A DNA stretch of 64,000 nucleotides. Source: Halioglobus japonicus (GTDB taxonomy: Bacteria; Pseudomonadota; Gammaproteobacteria; Pseudomonadales; Halieaceae). Below, piece by piece: positions 21,171-30,319 of the stretch (the first letter of the stretch is position 1; the number at the start of each line of letters is the position of its first letter). The translations under genes and the position numbers were made by a program. Under the pieces are notes generated by a model. That model saw only the letters and a program-made list of their open reading frames with translations. It made no database searches and was not told the DNA's origin. The stretch spans positions 368,346-432,345 of the forward strand of contig CACSIL010000012.1 of assembly GCA_902705825.1 (NCBI GenBank), read 5' to 3'.

Positions 21171-21543
21171 AGACACTCCGTGGTTGGATCAATTGTTAGA
21201 CAACAGATGGCGTTAATCTAATGTTATATCAATATATCTTTTAGATTTCAATGCTATGAACACACTAAATGAGAAGAGCCAGTGGAAAACTGTAGGCGCA
21301 ATGGCTCCTTGCGTGAAGTTTTATTGCATATGTAGCCATTTAACGTGAGTATCTGCACCTTAGATGGGCATGTGTGCAACTTAATTTCAACTTCACCTCG
21401 CGAGACACTATGATGAGCCAACCCGACCACCTCGACCACGGCTACAGGGCCAACAACGGAAGAAGCCAGAAATCCAGCTGCACCCTACTGAGTCTCCACA
21501 GCAAGCGTGAACTGATGCGCCGCATTCGCGTAGGTTAATCCTT
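21171..21543. other. Divergent intergenic region between TonB receptor and MFS transporter
   Basis: This 373-base gap carries both promoters. An AT-rich stretch at 21210-21250 holds a 7-bp inverted repeat (AATCTAA, 19 bases, TTAGATT), described separately. I looked for a cobalamin riboswitch ahead of the receptor and did not see its conserved core. Confidence 0.4.
21215..21247. promoter_or_regulatory. Inverted repeat upstream of TonB receptor
   Basis: AATCTAA at 21215-21221 and TTAGATT at 21241-21247 are perfect inverted repeats separated by 19 very AT-rich bases, 45-77 bases before the receptor ATG. It could be an operator or just AT-rich promoter DNA. Confidence 0.3.
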
Positions 21544-22815
21544 ATGAATCGCTTTCTGGGTATCGACCTCAGTGATGGCATAAAACGTCATCATCTAATC
21601 GCCTATTTTATCGCTGCGTTTGTGTCATCCAGTTACGCTGGCGCACTGGCCATACTGCAACCTGGCCTGCTACAGGTAATGAATGTTGCGCCCGGGGATC
21701 AGGCAATATTGACCGGCTATTTGAGTGCAATGCAGGAGATCATCCTCATTGTGCTTATGGGTGTAATGGGAGCACTGGCTGATTGCTTCGGTCGCAAGCC
21801 TGTCTATGTATTTGGATTATTAGCCACCGCTGCCGGTTTCACTTTGTATCCGCACGCTGACAGCATCACCGAGCTGGTTGCCTACCGCATCATCGTCGCC
21901 CTCGGCAGCGCCGCCATGATTGGCATGATGGTCACAGTTATCGCCGACTACTCTCGGGATTCCACTCGCGGCAAGGCAAATGGTCTGCAGGGCCTCATCG
22001 CCACGCTTGGCGCATTCCTCCCTCCTCTGCTTGGTGCTCTCCCCAAGTTATTCGTCGATCAGGGTTTTGATGAGCTCGCTGCGCAACAAATGACGTTTGC
22101 CTGCGCCGGCGCGCTGGGTGTTGTTGGCGCGATCGTAGCCGCGTTTGGACTAGCGCCCCACGCAGCTCGCGTAACCAGCGCCGCACGCGAATCAATCATT
22201 GTTATGTTGCGCGAGGGGGCAAAAGCTTCCAGGGATTCAGGCATCGCACTGTCCTACGGCGCCGCGTTTATTTCCCGCGGCGATCTCGCCGTCACTGGCG
22301 CTTTCATGAGCCTCTGGCTGGTGCAATTTGGCACCGGTGTCATGGGGTTGGAACCCAGCGAGGCTATGTTTCAGCTGGCAGTACCCAGAGTGATGGCGGT
22401 CGTTGGCGGCGCTTTGGTTGGCTCTATCTTGATGGGCTATATCAGCGACAAGGTAACTCGGGTAACCGCTGTTGCCATGGCCGCCGGCCTGGCTGCGGCA
22501 GTCTATCTCTCCATCTTCTTTGTCGATGACCCCACAGCGCCGTGGGTTATGGCCTTGCTAGGTGTCATGGGTGTGGCTGAGATCAGCGCTTTTGTCAGCA
22601 GTCAGGCACTGGTGGGCGAGCGGGCTCCAGCACAGCGCCGCGGAGCAATTATTGGCCTGTTTGGCGTATCAGGTGCGATTGGCATTTTAATAGGCACCGC
22701 CGGTGGCGGGTGGTTGTTTGCCAATATTGGCCCCTCGGCGCCGTTTGTCTTGTTCGGGGTGTTGAACGGCGCGGTGTTTGTTTGGGCGCTGATCGTGCGC
22801 AGCCGGTCTGGCTAA
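21544..22815 (+). CDS. Major facilitator superfamily transporter
   Basis: The 423-residue protein has about twelve hydrophobic helices and the MFS loop 2-3 signature in GALADCFGRKPVY. It is probably a drug:proton antiporter-like or small-organic-acid carrier; the substrate is not readable. It is divergent from the TonB receptor and converges on fumC. The ATG has a weak ribosome site. Confidence 0.85.
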   Translation: MNRFLGIDLSDGIKRHHLIAYFIAAFVSSSYAGALAILQPGLLQVMNVAPGDQAILTGYLSAMQEIILIVLMGVMGALADCFGRKPVYVFGLLATAAGFTLYPHADSITELVAYRIIVALGSAAMIGMMVTVIADYSRDSTRGKANGLQGLIATLGAFLPPLLGALPKLFVDQGFDELAAQQMTFACAGALGVVGAIVAAFGLAPHAARVTSAARESIIVMLREGAKASRDSGIALSYGAAFISRGDLAVTGAFMSLWLVQFGTGVMGLEPSEAMFQLAVPRVMAVVGGALVGSILMGYISDKVTRVTAVAMAAGLAAAVYLSIFFVDDPTAPWVMALLGVMGVAEISAFVSSQALVGERAPAQRRGAIIGLFGVSGAIGILIGTAGGGWLFANIGPSAPFVLFGVLNGAVFVWALIVRSRSG

Positions 22816-23035
22816 AGGCCCAACCGACGAGGGAATGACCGGTTGCCGATGTGCTCCACTACGACTGCGCAGACCAACCGGCCGCCGTCGCGGCCCCTAC
22901 TTGGCCCCGGGGAGCAAGACCTGGAATACCGAAGGCTTTCCATTTGAAGCCTGCCCCATAGCGGCTGATACGCTGCCATCAGGTGCTTTGCGCTGCCAGG
23001 TTGTTCTGCTCAGCGGTATTGCACTCATTGCAGCA

Positions 23036-24439
23036 CTAATCTTCTGCCACATAGGGGTGGACCATCTTGGCCGGGTCAACCACCCGGTCAAACTCTTCAC
23101 TGCTGACGTACCCGAGCTTCAGCGCCGCCTCCTTGAGAGACAGGTCGTGATCGAGGGCGTAATGCGCCACATCAGAAGCCTTGTCGTAGCCAATGATGGG
23201 GCTCAATGCGGTCACAAGCATCAAGGAGCGGCTCACAAATGCCTCGATCTGCTTACGATTAGGCTCAATGCCCTCAACCAGGTACTTACGGAAATTCGTC
23301 ATACTGTCAGACAACATTCTGATAGAGGCCATCACGTTGTGAATCATCAACGGCTTGTAGACATTCATTTCGAGATAACCACCCGCTCCTCCCATACTGA
23401 CAGCAACATCATTGGCCATCACTTGAACTGACACCATGGCTATCGCCTCACACTGTGTCGGGTTCACCTTGCCGGGCATGATAGAGGAGCCCGGCTCATT
23501 GGTGGGCAGGATCAACTCGTTGATGCCAGCGCGCGGGCCACAGGAGAGTATGCGAATATCATTGGCGATTTTATACAGCGATGTCGCCAGCGTTTTCATG
23601 GTCGCCGAGAGCTGAACCAAAGCATCGTGCGCGCCCTGAACAGTAAATTTATTGGGCGCGGTGATAAACGGCAGCCCCGTTAGTTCGGCAATCCTGGCGG
23701 CAACTTCTTTGTCGAAACCCGGCGCGGCATTGATACCGGTACCCACTGCCGTACCCCCGAGTGACAGCTGGAAAACATCTTGCAGCGACTGCTCAAGGCG
23801 TTTGACGTTGTCATCGAGCATGCCGACATAACCGGAGAACTCCTGGCCCAACGTCAACGGTGTAGCGTCCTGCATATGAGTGCGCCCGATTTTAACAATA
23901 TCCTGCCAGCTTTCTGCCTTCTTATGCAGAGCGTCGCGCAGTTCCCTGGCCGCCGGGATCAGTGTGCGCGCTGTTCCAATTGCAGCCGCTATATACATCG
24001 CTGACGGAAACGAATCATTCGACGACTGCGACATATTGACATGGTCATTCGGATGGACAGGCTTTTTGCTTCCCAGCGGCTGCCCTGCCAGCTGCGAACA
24101 ACGGTTGGCCAACACTTCATTCACATTCATATTGAACTGCGTGCCACTGCCAGTCATCCATACGTGAAGCGGGAACATATCTTGATACTGACCGGCACTG
24201 ATCTCATCACACGCCTGCACAATCAGGCTCATTTGCTCATCCGGCAAATGCCCAGCCGCGCCATTCACCAGAGCCGCCGCTTTTTTTAGAAACATATAGG
24301 CCCCAATCATTTCACGGGGGATCAGCTCGTCTCCGATAGAAAAGTGTTCAATTGAACGCTGGGTCTGCGCGCCCCACAGTTTATCCGCAGGAACCTCTAC
24401 CATTCCGAGACTGTCATTCTCTTCGCGCATTTTGCTCAT
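23036..24439 (-). CDS. fumC: Class II fumarate hydratase
   Basis: The 467-residue protein matches the fumarase/aspartase family throughout: [38 protein letters not shown] (catalytic His), GGTAVGTG and the signature [16 protein letters not shown] with the catalytic Ser loop. It interconverts fumarate and malate in the TCA cycle; the class II form is iron-free and oxidant-resistant. Length is normal for FumC. The ATG at 24439 has GGAG 8 bases upstream. Confidence 0.96.
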   Translation of the reverse strand: MSKMREENDSLGMVEVPADKLWGAQTQRSIEHFSIGDELIPREMIGAYMFLKKAAALVNGAAGHLPDEQMSLIVQACDEISAGQYQDMFPLHVWMTGSGTQFNMNVNEVLANRCSQLAGQPLGSKKPVHPNDHVNMSQSSNDSFPSAMYIAAAIGTARTLIPAARELRDALHKKAESWQDIVKIGRTHMQDATPLTLGQEFSGYVGMLDDNVKRLEQSLQDVFQLSLGGTAVGTGINAAPGFDKEVAARIAELTGLPFITAPNKFTVQGAHDALVQLSATMKTLATSLYKIANDIRILSCGPRAGINELILPTNEPGSSIMPGKVNPTQCEAIAMVSVQVMANDVAVSMGGAGGYLEMNVYKPLMIHNVMASIRMLSDSMTNFRKYLVEGIEPNRKQIEAFVSRSLMLVTALSPIIGYDKASDVAHYALDHDLSLKEAALKLGYVSSEEFDRVVDPAKMVHPYVAED

Positions 24440-24545
24440 CAACAGAACTCCTTAATGTTTGCGAACACCTTCAATACAGCTACTCTACGCGCATACCCTG
24501 CGTGCGCCAGCGCTAAATCACACTGTTGATAAAGCGTTTGCCAGA

Positions 24546-25460
24546 TTAGCCGGGTGCCATACCCCCTTCGTCTGCAAGGCGTCGCCGCTGCGCTGAAACA
24601 GTTTTGTGCTCACCGGTATGTGACCATCCGGGAGGCATCACAAGGTAGTACAGCTTGTTTTTAAAGCCTGGCGCCTGTTTCATATCTTTCCACAAGGCTT
24701 GAAACTCGCCCAGCTGAACGTCTCGCCAGCTTTCAGAATCCACTTCACGGGTGATACCGTACTCAACGGCTACATCTTCTCGCAGCGGCTGCAACGTGCC
24801 GAGCAGCCAATCCCAGAGCAGGGTGATGGACGTGTAATTCGTATCCATGTAGAGCAGATTTTTTGCATGGTGGCCGCGATGATAGGAGGGAGTTTGCATA
24901 AAGTTCTCCAGAAAGCCGTACTTGCCCGGCACCAGTTTCGGGCTGACATGCAAAAACTTTCCCCAAAAGCCATCGATGAGACTGATGATAAAAATGACCT
25001 CTACTGGCACGCCCGATAGCGCAGTCATGAAGCCAAGAAAAAAACCAAGGCAAGGCAGTTCCAGAATATGACGGCCCAGCCCAATGAGAGAAGTCAGTGT
25101 ATCCGGGGCGTGGTGAGCCGAATGTATGCACCACAAAACCCGCACTTTATGCCCCAGCCAATGCTGGACCCAGTACCAGAACTCAAAGATGACTAAACCC
25201 AATGGCCAGACAGTCCAACTATCACCCAAAGACAGGGGCGCCAGTTCGGCACCCAACATAGCGAATGCCACCGTACTCAATATCGGTAGCACACTGGTCA
25301 CCAGACCGACAAACACCGCATTTTTTATAGGCTGCGCGTAGGCGTGCTTAAATGACTCCTGCCGCGTCATGTACGTTATCCACAGCATCTCCGCGAGCGA
25401 GATTAACAGTGATATTGCAAACACGACGCCAGCCAGTACTGCGTATTTCTCTAGCTCCAT
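24546..25460 (-). CDS. Fatty acid hydroxylase/sterol desaturase family membrane protein
   Basis: The 304-residue protein has four or more membrane helices and the histidine-box set of this di-iron family: HWLGH, HSAHH and HRGHH. These enzymes use O2 to hydroxylate or desaturate lipids such as fatty acids, sterols, carotenoids or ether lipids. The substrate here is unknown. It lies 106 bases upstream of fumC in the same direction and may share a transcript, although the link in function is not obvious. Confidence 0.85.
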   Translation of the reverse strand: MELEKYAVLAGVVFAISLLISLAEMLWITYMTRQESFKHAYAQPIKNAVFVGLVTSVLPILSTVAFAMLGAELAPLSLGDSWTVWPLGLVIFEFWYWVQHWLGHKVRVLWCIHSAHHAPDTLTSLIGLGRHILELPCLGFFLGFMTALSGVPVEVIFIISLIDGFWGKFLHVSPKLVPGKYGFLENFMQTPSYHRGHHAKNLLYMDTNYTSITLLWDWLLGTLQPLREDVAVEYGITREVDSESWRDVQLGEFQALWKDMKQAPGFKNKLYYLVMPPGWSHTGEHKTVSAQRRRLADEGGMAPG

Positions 25461-25841
25461 CTATTATGATCCAACTGCGCTGTCGAAGCGGATAGGAGGC
25501 CTCTTACAATAGATTGTCAATGAGTGATTCGTCCGCTTTCTTCTATTGGTGATCTCGGAGGATAGCAAAAAAGCTTGTGATGTTGCCACGTTGTGAATTA
25601 TCGTCTGGGGCATACCCGTTAGCAGGGCCTAGTGCACTGGCCGATACTTTGCTGATATAGCCCTCTGCCCGACTGTCAGACTGAGCCACTTCCGACCGTT
25701 AACATACAGCAAAAATCAGTGAATCGGAGAAAACGGGCTTTCCAAGCGATTATCAGTGCTTTCTCAAGCAAAAAAAAGGGCCGGATAATTCCGACCCCAA
25801 CAAAACCCCCATAGAAGACCTGGAGTTAGTTCCTCATGTGC
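25461..25841. other. Intergenic region with terminator
   Basis: This 381-base gap separates the TonB receptor of the catabolic island from the hydroxylase gene. It holds a strong terminator for the receptor (listed separately) and presumably the hydroxylase promoter. No RNA gene or small coding sequence was seen. Confidence 0.5.
25770..25797 (-). terminator. Rho-independent terminator of TonB receptor gene
   Basis: On the minus strand GGGTCGGA, loop ATTA, TCCGGCCC forms an 8-base-pair stem (one G-T pair) followed directly by eight T. It is 44 bases after the receptor stop codon and marks the left border of the catabolic island. Confidence 0.9.
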
Positions 25842-28205
25842 TCACTCGTAGACGTAACTCACTGTCACCCCGTAAGTTCGCGGGTCGCCGAAAGGCGATA
25901 TCCCTGATGCTCCGAAATCGGCAAATGCCCCGATATCACTGACTGCGTATTCTTCATCGGTCAGGTTTCTGCCCCACAGAGACACCTTCACGTCGCCGTT
26001 GGCCAAGCGGAACTGTGACAGGGACACACTGGCGTCGAGCAAACCGTACTTGTCGTTGCGATTGGAGGTGCCCACTACGATCCCGGATTCGGATTCATCC
26101 TGATAGTAGTAATTGATATTGGCTTCAAAGAGCAGGCCATTAAACACATCCCGCGCATAGTCGAGGCTTGCGTTATAGCTTAGCTCGGGAGCGTAGGGCA
26201 GCTCATCCACCAGAGGCGTCGGCGGTGCACCGGTGTTCGGATCAATACTGTCCTTACCCAGGCTTGTGTCGAGGTATCCACCCGCGAGTGTCAGAGTAAA
26301 GGACTCCGACAACAGTGCGGTAAGGTCAAATTCAGCTCCCCGGATAGTCGCGTCACCCAGGTTCAGGTTATCCCTGTCCGCCGGCGTAGGACCCGTCTGG
26401 ATGCTGCCCTGATAATCCTGATACTCCATATCAAACACGGCCGCATTCAGGCGCACTCTGCGATCCCAGTACTCGCCCTTGACACCGATTTCGTAGGAGA
26501 TAATCGTCTCTTCATCGGCACCTTCCTGGAACAGGAACTCTTCGTAGGAGAGCGTTGACGTGCCTCCCGAGCGATAGCCAGTGACCACAGAGCCGTAGAT
26601 ATTTACTGAATCCGTGAGGTCGTAGGCGACTGTCAGTGACGGGTTGAAGTTACTGAAATCCTTCTTGTACTTGGTGTCGATAAATGGGTTGGTAGAATTG
26701 GTATTGTTGCGAACAGCCTTGCGTTGATCATCCGAGTAGCGCGCGCCAACGGTAATATGAAACTTACTTCCCGCCGGGGTGTAGGTGCCCTGACCATAGA
26801 CCGCAATACTCTTGTTCTCTGTCTCGGTCTCGTCGGTACCCGGTAGTTTCTGCCCCGATATACTCGCGCTCAAATCTTCATTTTTACTGTCGTCATAGTA
26901 GTAGTAAATACCGGACACATACTCGACATCCCCACCCATAAAATCGGTGTCGCCGATAAGTTGGAATTCCTGGGTGGCCTGGGTGAATTTCTGCCGATAT
27001 TCACCACCGGTGCCCAGAGTTGAGGGGCCGACAGGAAAAGGTACGCCGGGAATTTCAAGGTAGGTCTGTACGGTTCCCGTAACCTGGGTGAATTGTTTCG
27101 CGTCGACATCGCGGTAGCCGCTGATCGATTTAAGCTGCATGTTGTCAGACAGCTCCCAGGCGACCGTCAGTGAGCTCCCCCAGACGGTGTTGTCATCGGG
27201 CTGTACATCGAAGATCGAATACCCTTTATCCAGGCGATCGTCGGTAATAGGGTCCGGGTAGTAGATACTAGCAACCGGCGCCCCCGGAGGTCCGAGTGGC
27301 ACCACAACCGGGGTATCTGTGCCGGCTACTGACTTGGCATATCCGTCAAGCACCTGGGAGTAGCGCGCCGTATCCTTAATCTTCGTTACCTCGGCGGCAA
27401 AGTCCACCAGAAGCGTATCGGTCGGCTCAGTCCTGAGAGCCAGCCGACCCGCGGTGCGGTCTTCTTTGCCCCAGTCATCACCGACCCCAGTGTTCTCCAC
27501 CAATCCATCACGCTTTGAAACCAGCACACTCAAACGCGCTGCCGTGCTGTCACCCAACGGGACGTTGATTCCGGTATTGGATTTAAACCTGTCGTAATCC
27601 CCGGCAGTGAAGGACTGGTTGAGTGTGAACTCGCCGATCTCCGGCTTACGACTGATCAGGTTTATCGCACCACCGGTTGCATTGCGCCCATACAGTGTAC
27701 CCTGCGGTCCACGTAGAATCTCGATGCGCTCCAGGTCGGATGCTTCAAAGGAACCGCCGAAGGATGAACCCACGTAAATGCCATCGGTATAAAGGGCTAC
27801 TGCCGGATCCTGCGTTACTTCTACCGTGACAGCGCCGACACCGCGAATAAATGAACGGAAGGTGGTGGCGATACCAAAGTATTCATTGGTAATAACATTG
27901 GGCACTTTCGCACCGATATCCTCGATTTCATCGATGCCGAACTTTTCCAGTGATTCCACACCCATTGCAACGATCGAGATTGGCACGTCCTGCAGCGATT
28001 GCTCACGCTTCTCTGCCGTCACCACAGTCTCTTCAAGTACCGGCATAGATGCCTGCTGTGCATTCACCGTCTGTACCGCTAGCGTCAGAGCGCACGTTGC
28101 CATTGCAACTGCACCGCTGACTGAAGGAGAAGTGCTGACGCCCTGGGATGATACAAAAGTCTCGGAGCGGCTTTTCTTATGTATAGTCATGTCATTAATT
28201 TCCAT
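25842..28205 (-). CDS. TonB-dependent outer-membrane receptor
   Basis: The roughly 787-residue precursor has a long signal region, a TonB-box-like segment (EETVVTAEKREQSLQDVP), a plug domain with LRGPQGTLYGRNATGGAIN and a beta-barrel ending YGVTVSYVYE. This subclass is typical of marine proteobacteria and sphingomonads, where it imports hydrophobic organics, sugars or siderophores. It sits at the left end of the acyl-CoA catabolic island and is a candidate importer for its substrate. The ATG at 28205 is chosen; another at 28190 is possible. A half-match to the island operator (AATGTGAG, minus strand, 28336-28343) lies 131 bases upstream, too weak to claim. Confidence 0.88.
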   Translation of the reverse strand: MEINDMTIHKKSRSETFVSSQGVSTSPSVSGAVAMATCALTLAVQTVNAQQASMPVLEETVVTAEKREQSLQDVPISIVAMGVESLEKFGIDEIEDIGAKVPNVITNEYFGIATTFRSFIRGVGAVTVEVTQDPAVALYTDGIYVGSSFGGSFEASDLERIEILRGPQGTLYGRNATGGAINLISRKPEIGEFTLNQSFTAGDYDRFKSNTGINVPLGDSTAARLSVLVSKRDGLVENTGVGDDWGKEDRTAGRLALRTEPTDTLLVDFAAEVTKIKDTARYSQVLDGYAKSVAGTDTPVVVPLGPPGAPVASIYYPDPITDDRLDKGYSIFDVQPDDNTVWGSSLTVAWELSDNMQLKSISGYRDVDAKQFTQVTGTVQTYLEIPGVPFPVGPSTLGTGGEYRQKFTQATQEFQLIGDTDFMGGDVEYVSGIYYYYDDSKNEDLSASISGQKLPGTDETETENKSIAVYGQGTYTPAGSKFHITVGARYSDDQRKAVRNNTNSTNPFIDTKYKKDFSNFNPSLTVAYDLTDSVNIYGSVVTGYRSGGTSTLSYEEFLFQEGADEETIISYEIGVKGEYWDRRVRLNAAVFDMEYQDYQGSIQTGPTPADRDNLNLGDATIRGAEFDLTALLSESFTLTLAGGYLDTSLGKDSIDPNTGAPPTPLVDELPYAPELSYNASLDYARDVFNGLLFEANINYYYQDESESGIVVGTSNRNDKYGLLDASVSLSQFRLANGDVKVSLWGRNLTDEEYAVSDIGAFADFGASGISPFGDPRTYGVTVSYVYE

Positions 28206-28480
28206 ACTTGCGTTAGTTTTGTTGTGCGAACGCAAAAAATTCTAGTGCATTGGATTGCTTATTAAGTACTCGTGTTTTGCTTGTTTCAACCGGATTATTG
28301 TCGAGCATCCTTGATGCCATCGAACTTGTATTCGGCTCACATTCGAATTCAAATATTTATTCTGGTAAGCAATCCGTCGCAGCACTACGGCCGGCCAAAG
28401 GACACGACCGTGCTTTCTTTTCACAAAAAGCAGGCTTTTGAAAATCAACAGTGCCGGGCAGGGTAATAGGCTGAAATCGA

Positions 28481-28861
28481 TCACGCAAGTGTCGCCTGTT
28501 CCGCCACAATAAAAGTCGCAGTGCCTTGCGCCAATAGCCTGCGCTGTCTGTCGTAGAGCTTGCCCTCGGCAAACACCGTCTTCCTGCTGCTATTGCGCAC
28601 CCTCCCCTCGGCATATATCGAACCATCGCTCAGCGGCCGAAAAAAATTACCGGACAACTGCATGGTCGGCGTGTAGCAGCGCTCTGGCCGGCTTGCGCGC
28701 ACTGCTCGCGACATTACAGTATCGAGCAGCGTCAGGAACACCCCGCCGTGCACACTGCCTGCGCTGTGCAGGTGCTGTGGCCCGACTTCAAGTTCCAGCT
28801 GGTAAACGTCGTTCTGATATCCCCGGAATTGAATATCCAGCAGTTCATTAAAGTCCTGCAA
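28481..28861 (-). CDS. PaaI-family hot-dog thioesterase
   Basis: The 126-residue protein has the hot-dog thioesterase motif HSAGSVHGGVFLTLLDTVM, with the conserved Gly-Gly and Asp of PaaI-like acyl-CoA thioesterases. It would hydrolyse CoA thioesters to release stalled intermediates and recycle CoA. It follows the acyl-CoA dehydrogenase gene by 58 bases and is likely co-transcribed from the same promoter. The start is uncertain: TTG at 28861 is used because an in-frame stop lies twelve codons upstream and no ATG or GTG exists in between. Confidence 0.8.
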   Translation of the reverse strand: MQDFNELLDIQFRGYQNDVYQLELEVGPQHLHSAGSVHGGVFLTLLDTVMSRAVRASRPERCYTPTMQLSGNFFRPLSDGSIYAEGRVRNSSRKTVFAEGKLYDRQRRLLAQGTATFIVAEQATLA

Positions 28862-28919
28862 AGCGGGCCCCAGGCTTGCACATGATAGAAAGAGCGCTTA
28901 TCACCTCGTGAAACACCGT

Positions 28920-30083
28920 CTATCTGGGAAGCTTTAGGCGGTTGCAGATATTGTTTTTCTGTATCGCCGATGAACCGCCGAGAATGGGCATCACCAGAAT
29001 GTCACGCACGTAGCGCTCCATATCAAAATCTCCTACATAACCGTAGGCACCCAGAATCTGCTGGCAACTAAGGACAATATCGCGCGCGGTTTCACAGACA
29101 AAAAGTTTGGCCATCGCGGTTTCCACCGCAGCGGGTCTACCCTGGTCAACCAGGTAGGCTGCGTTGTACGTCATCAGGCGGCAGGCCTCGAGCCGGGTTT
29201 TGGCATCGGCGAGCATGTGGCGAATCGATTGCATGGTACATATCGGCTTACCGAATTGAATACGCTCCTGCGCATAGGCCCAAGCATCATCGACCGCTGC
29301 CCTGGCAATACCCAATGCCATGGCAGCCACTTCGACTTTCTCGATATCGAGACCGGGACCAGCCAGTTTCTCCCAGCCGTGATTCCAGCCTTCTTCGCCG
29401 CCGACAATATTCGCAACCGGCACCTCAACGTCGGCAAAGTTCACATCAAAGGTGCCACCCCCTTTGAGCCCCAGTGTATCCTGCGGCTCAAGCAGCACAC
29501 CCGGCGTCGTCGGAGGAATCAGTACCAGCGACAGGTTCTTGTAGCGCTCGTCAACCGGGCCGGTTCTTACCAGTGTATAAATGTAGTCTGATATAGCTGC
29601 ACCGGAGCAGAATCGTTTACTGCCATTTACCACGAGGGTATCGCCGTCGCGAGTCGCTGAAGTCCTGACGCTGGCGACATCGGAGCCCACATCCGGCTCG
29701 GACAAGCCGTAGGCAAACATCAGTCCTTCCTGCGCGACTTTCGGCAGCAGCATTTCCTTCTGCTGTTCGCTGGCGACCTCCTCAAGATTCAACCCCGCAT
29801 AACACGTCGACTGTATATACGCGCACCCCACTGACATACTGCGCGAACACAGCTCCTCAATCACAACAACAGTGGCGGCAATATCCTTACCACTACCGCC
29901 GAACTGCTCAGACACCGTCAAACCCATACAGCCCATTTCCACCAGCTTGTCGTGCACATCGCGGGGGAAGTAGTTCTCTTTGTCCCAGCGCTTGACGAGA
30001 TCCCGAGGCATCTCCTTCTCGACAAAACTCTTGAGACTACTGCGGATCATCGCAGTTTGCTCGGACTCCTCGAAGTGGTTCAC
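28920..30083 (-). CDS. Acyl-CoA dehydrogenase (IVD/LCAD-like active-site placement)
   Basis: The 387-residue protein is a full-length acyl-CoA dehydrogenase: AYGLSEPDVGSD binding loop, RIQFGKPI, QILGAYGYVGDFDMERY. It would oxidise an acyl-CoA to the 2,3-enoyl-CoA with FAD. The usual C-terminal catalytic Glu is Ala here (GGSSAIQKN), but a Glu in LDIEKVEVAA aligns with the catalytic Glu of isovaleryl- and long-chain acyl-CoA dehydrogenases, which suggests a branched or long substrate. GTG at 30083 is chosen because GGGAG lies 7 bases upstream. It is the first gene after island promoter A. Confidence 0.88.
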   Translation of the reverse strand: MNHFEESEQTAMIRSSLKSFVEKEMPRDLVKRWDKENYFPRDVHDKLVEMGCMGLTVSEQFGGSGKDIAATVVVIEELCSRSMSVGCAYIQSTCYAGLNLEEVASEQQKEMLLPKVAQEGLMFAYGLSEPDVGSDVASVRTSATRDGDTLVVNGSKRFCSGAAISDYIYTLVRTGPVDERYKNLSLVLIPPTTPGVLLEPQDTLGLKGGGTFDVNFADVEVPVANIVGGEEGWNHGWEKLAGPGLDIEKVEVAAMALGIARAAVDDAWAYAQERIQFGKPICTMQSIRHMLADAKTRLEACRLMTYNAAYLVDQGRPAAVETAMAKLFVCETARDIVLSCQQILGAYGYVGDFDMERYVRDILVMPILGGSSAIQKNNICNRLKLPR

Positions 30084-30120
30084 TGGCACTCTCCCGTGGT
30101 GATTTATCAATAGTCCGAAG

Positions 30121-30155
30121 ATGGTAATGTGATAGTTTGCTTACATTGAACTCGC
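30121..30155 (-). promoter_or_regulatory. Island promoter element A (toward acyl-CoA dehydrogenase)
   Basis: Minus strand: GCGAGT, 6 bases, TAAG, 6 bases, ATCA, CAT, then TACCAT as -10 box. It predicts a start near 30113 and a leader of about 30 bases to the GTG at 30083. It is a member of the six-site set. Confidence 0.7.
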
Positions 30156-30222
30156 CTTCTCAACGCCCGCCGCAAAAGGGCAGATCGCCCCAACACTCCC
30201 CAATTCATCCGGGTGGAACCAT

Positions 30223-30257
30223 ACGAGTTTAATGTGAGTTTTCTCTCAGATTACGAT
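30223..30257 (+). promoter_or_regulatory. Island promoter element B (toward HMGS-like gene)
   Basis: Plus strand: ACGAGT, TTAATG, TGAG, 6 bases, CTCA, GAT, then TACGAT as -10 box. The inner 22 bases (30231-30252) form a good palindrome, AATnTGAG-N6-CTCAnATT. The predicted start near 30264 lies after the in-frame TTG at 30257, which supports the ATG at 30320. Confidence 0.75.
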
Positions 30258-30319
30258 TGCAGTCCTCAGTAAAAATAACTTTCAACCAAGCCCGTGCAGG
30301 GCATGGCAGGGACCAATCT

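Noticed and set aside
21171..21543. Cobalamin riboswitch ahead of the TonB receptor
   Set aside because: A CCACTGG string is present, but the conserved core segments were not found in order.
22880..22895. GGCCGC-CGTC-GCGGCC hairpin between the MFS and fumC genes
   Set aside because: Stem of only 6 pairs with no T run on either strand; too weak to call a terminator.
22897..23028. 43-codon minus-strand frame 7 bases after the fumC stop
   Set aside because: No ribosome site, composition like non-coding DNA, and no recognisable features.
28322..28343. AATGTGAG half-site (minus strand) upstream of the island TonB receptor
   Set aside because: Only one half of the palindrome matches; the GCGAGT box, the CTCA box and the -10 spacing are absent, so it was not counted as a seventh site.
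28882..28903. TGATA/TATCA repeat before the thioesterase gene, with GAGCGCTTA as in element D
   Set aside because: Box order and spacing do not fit the six-site element, and the gene is probably read from the dehydrogenase promoter.
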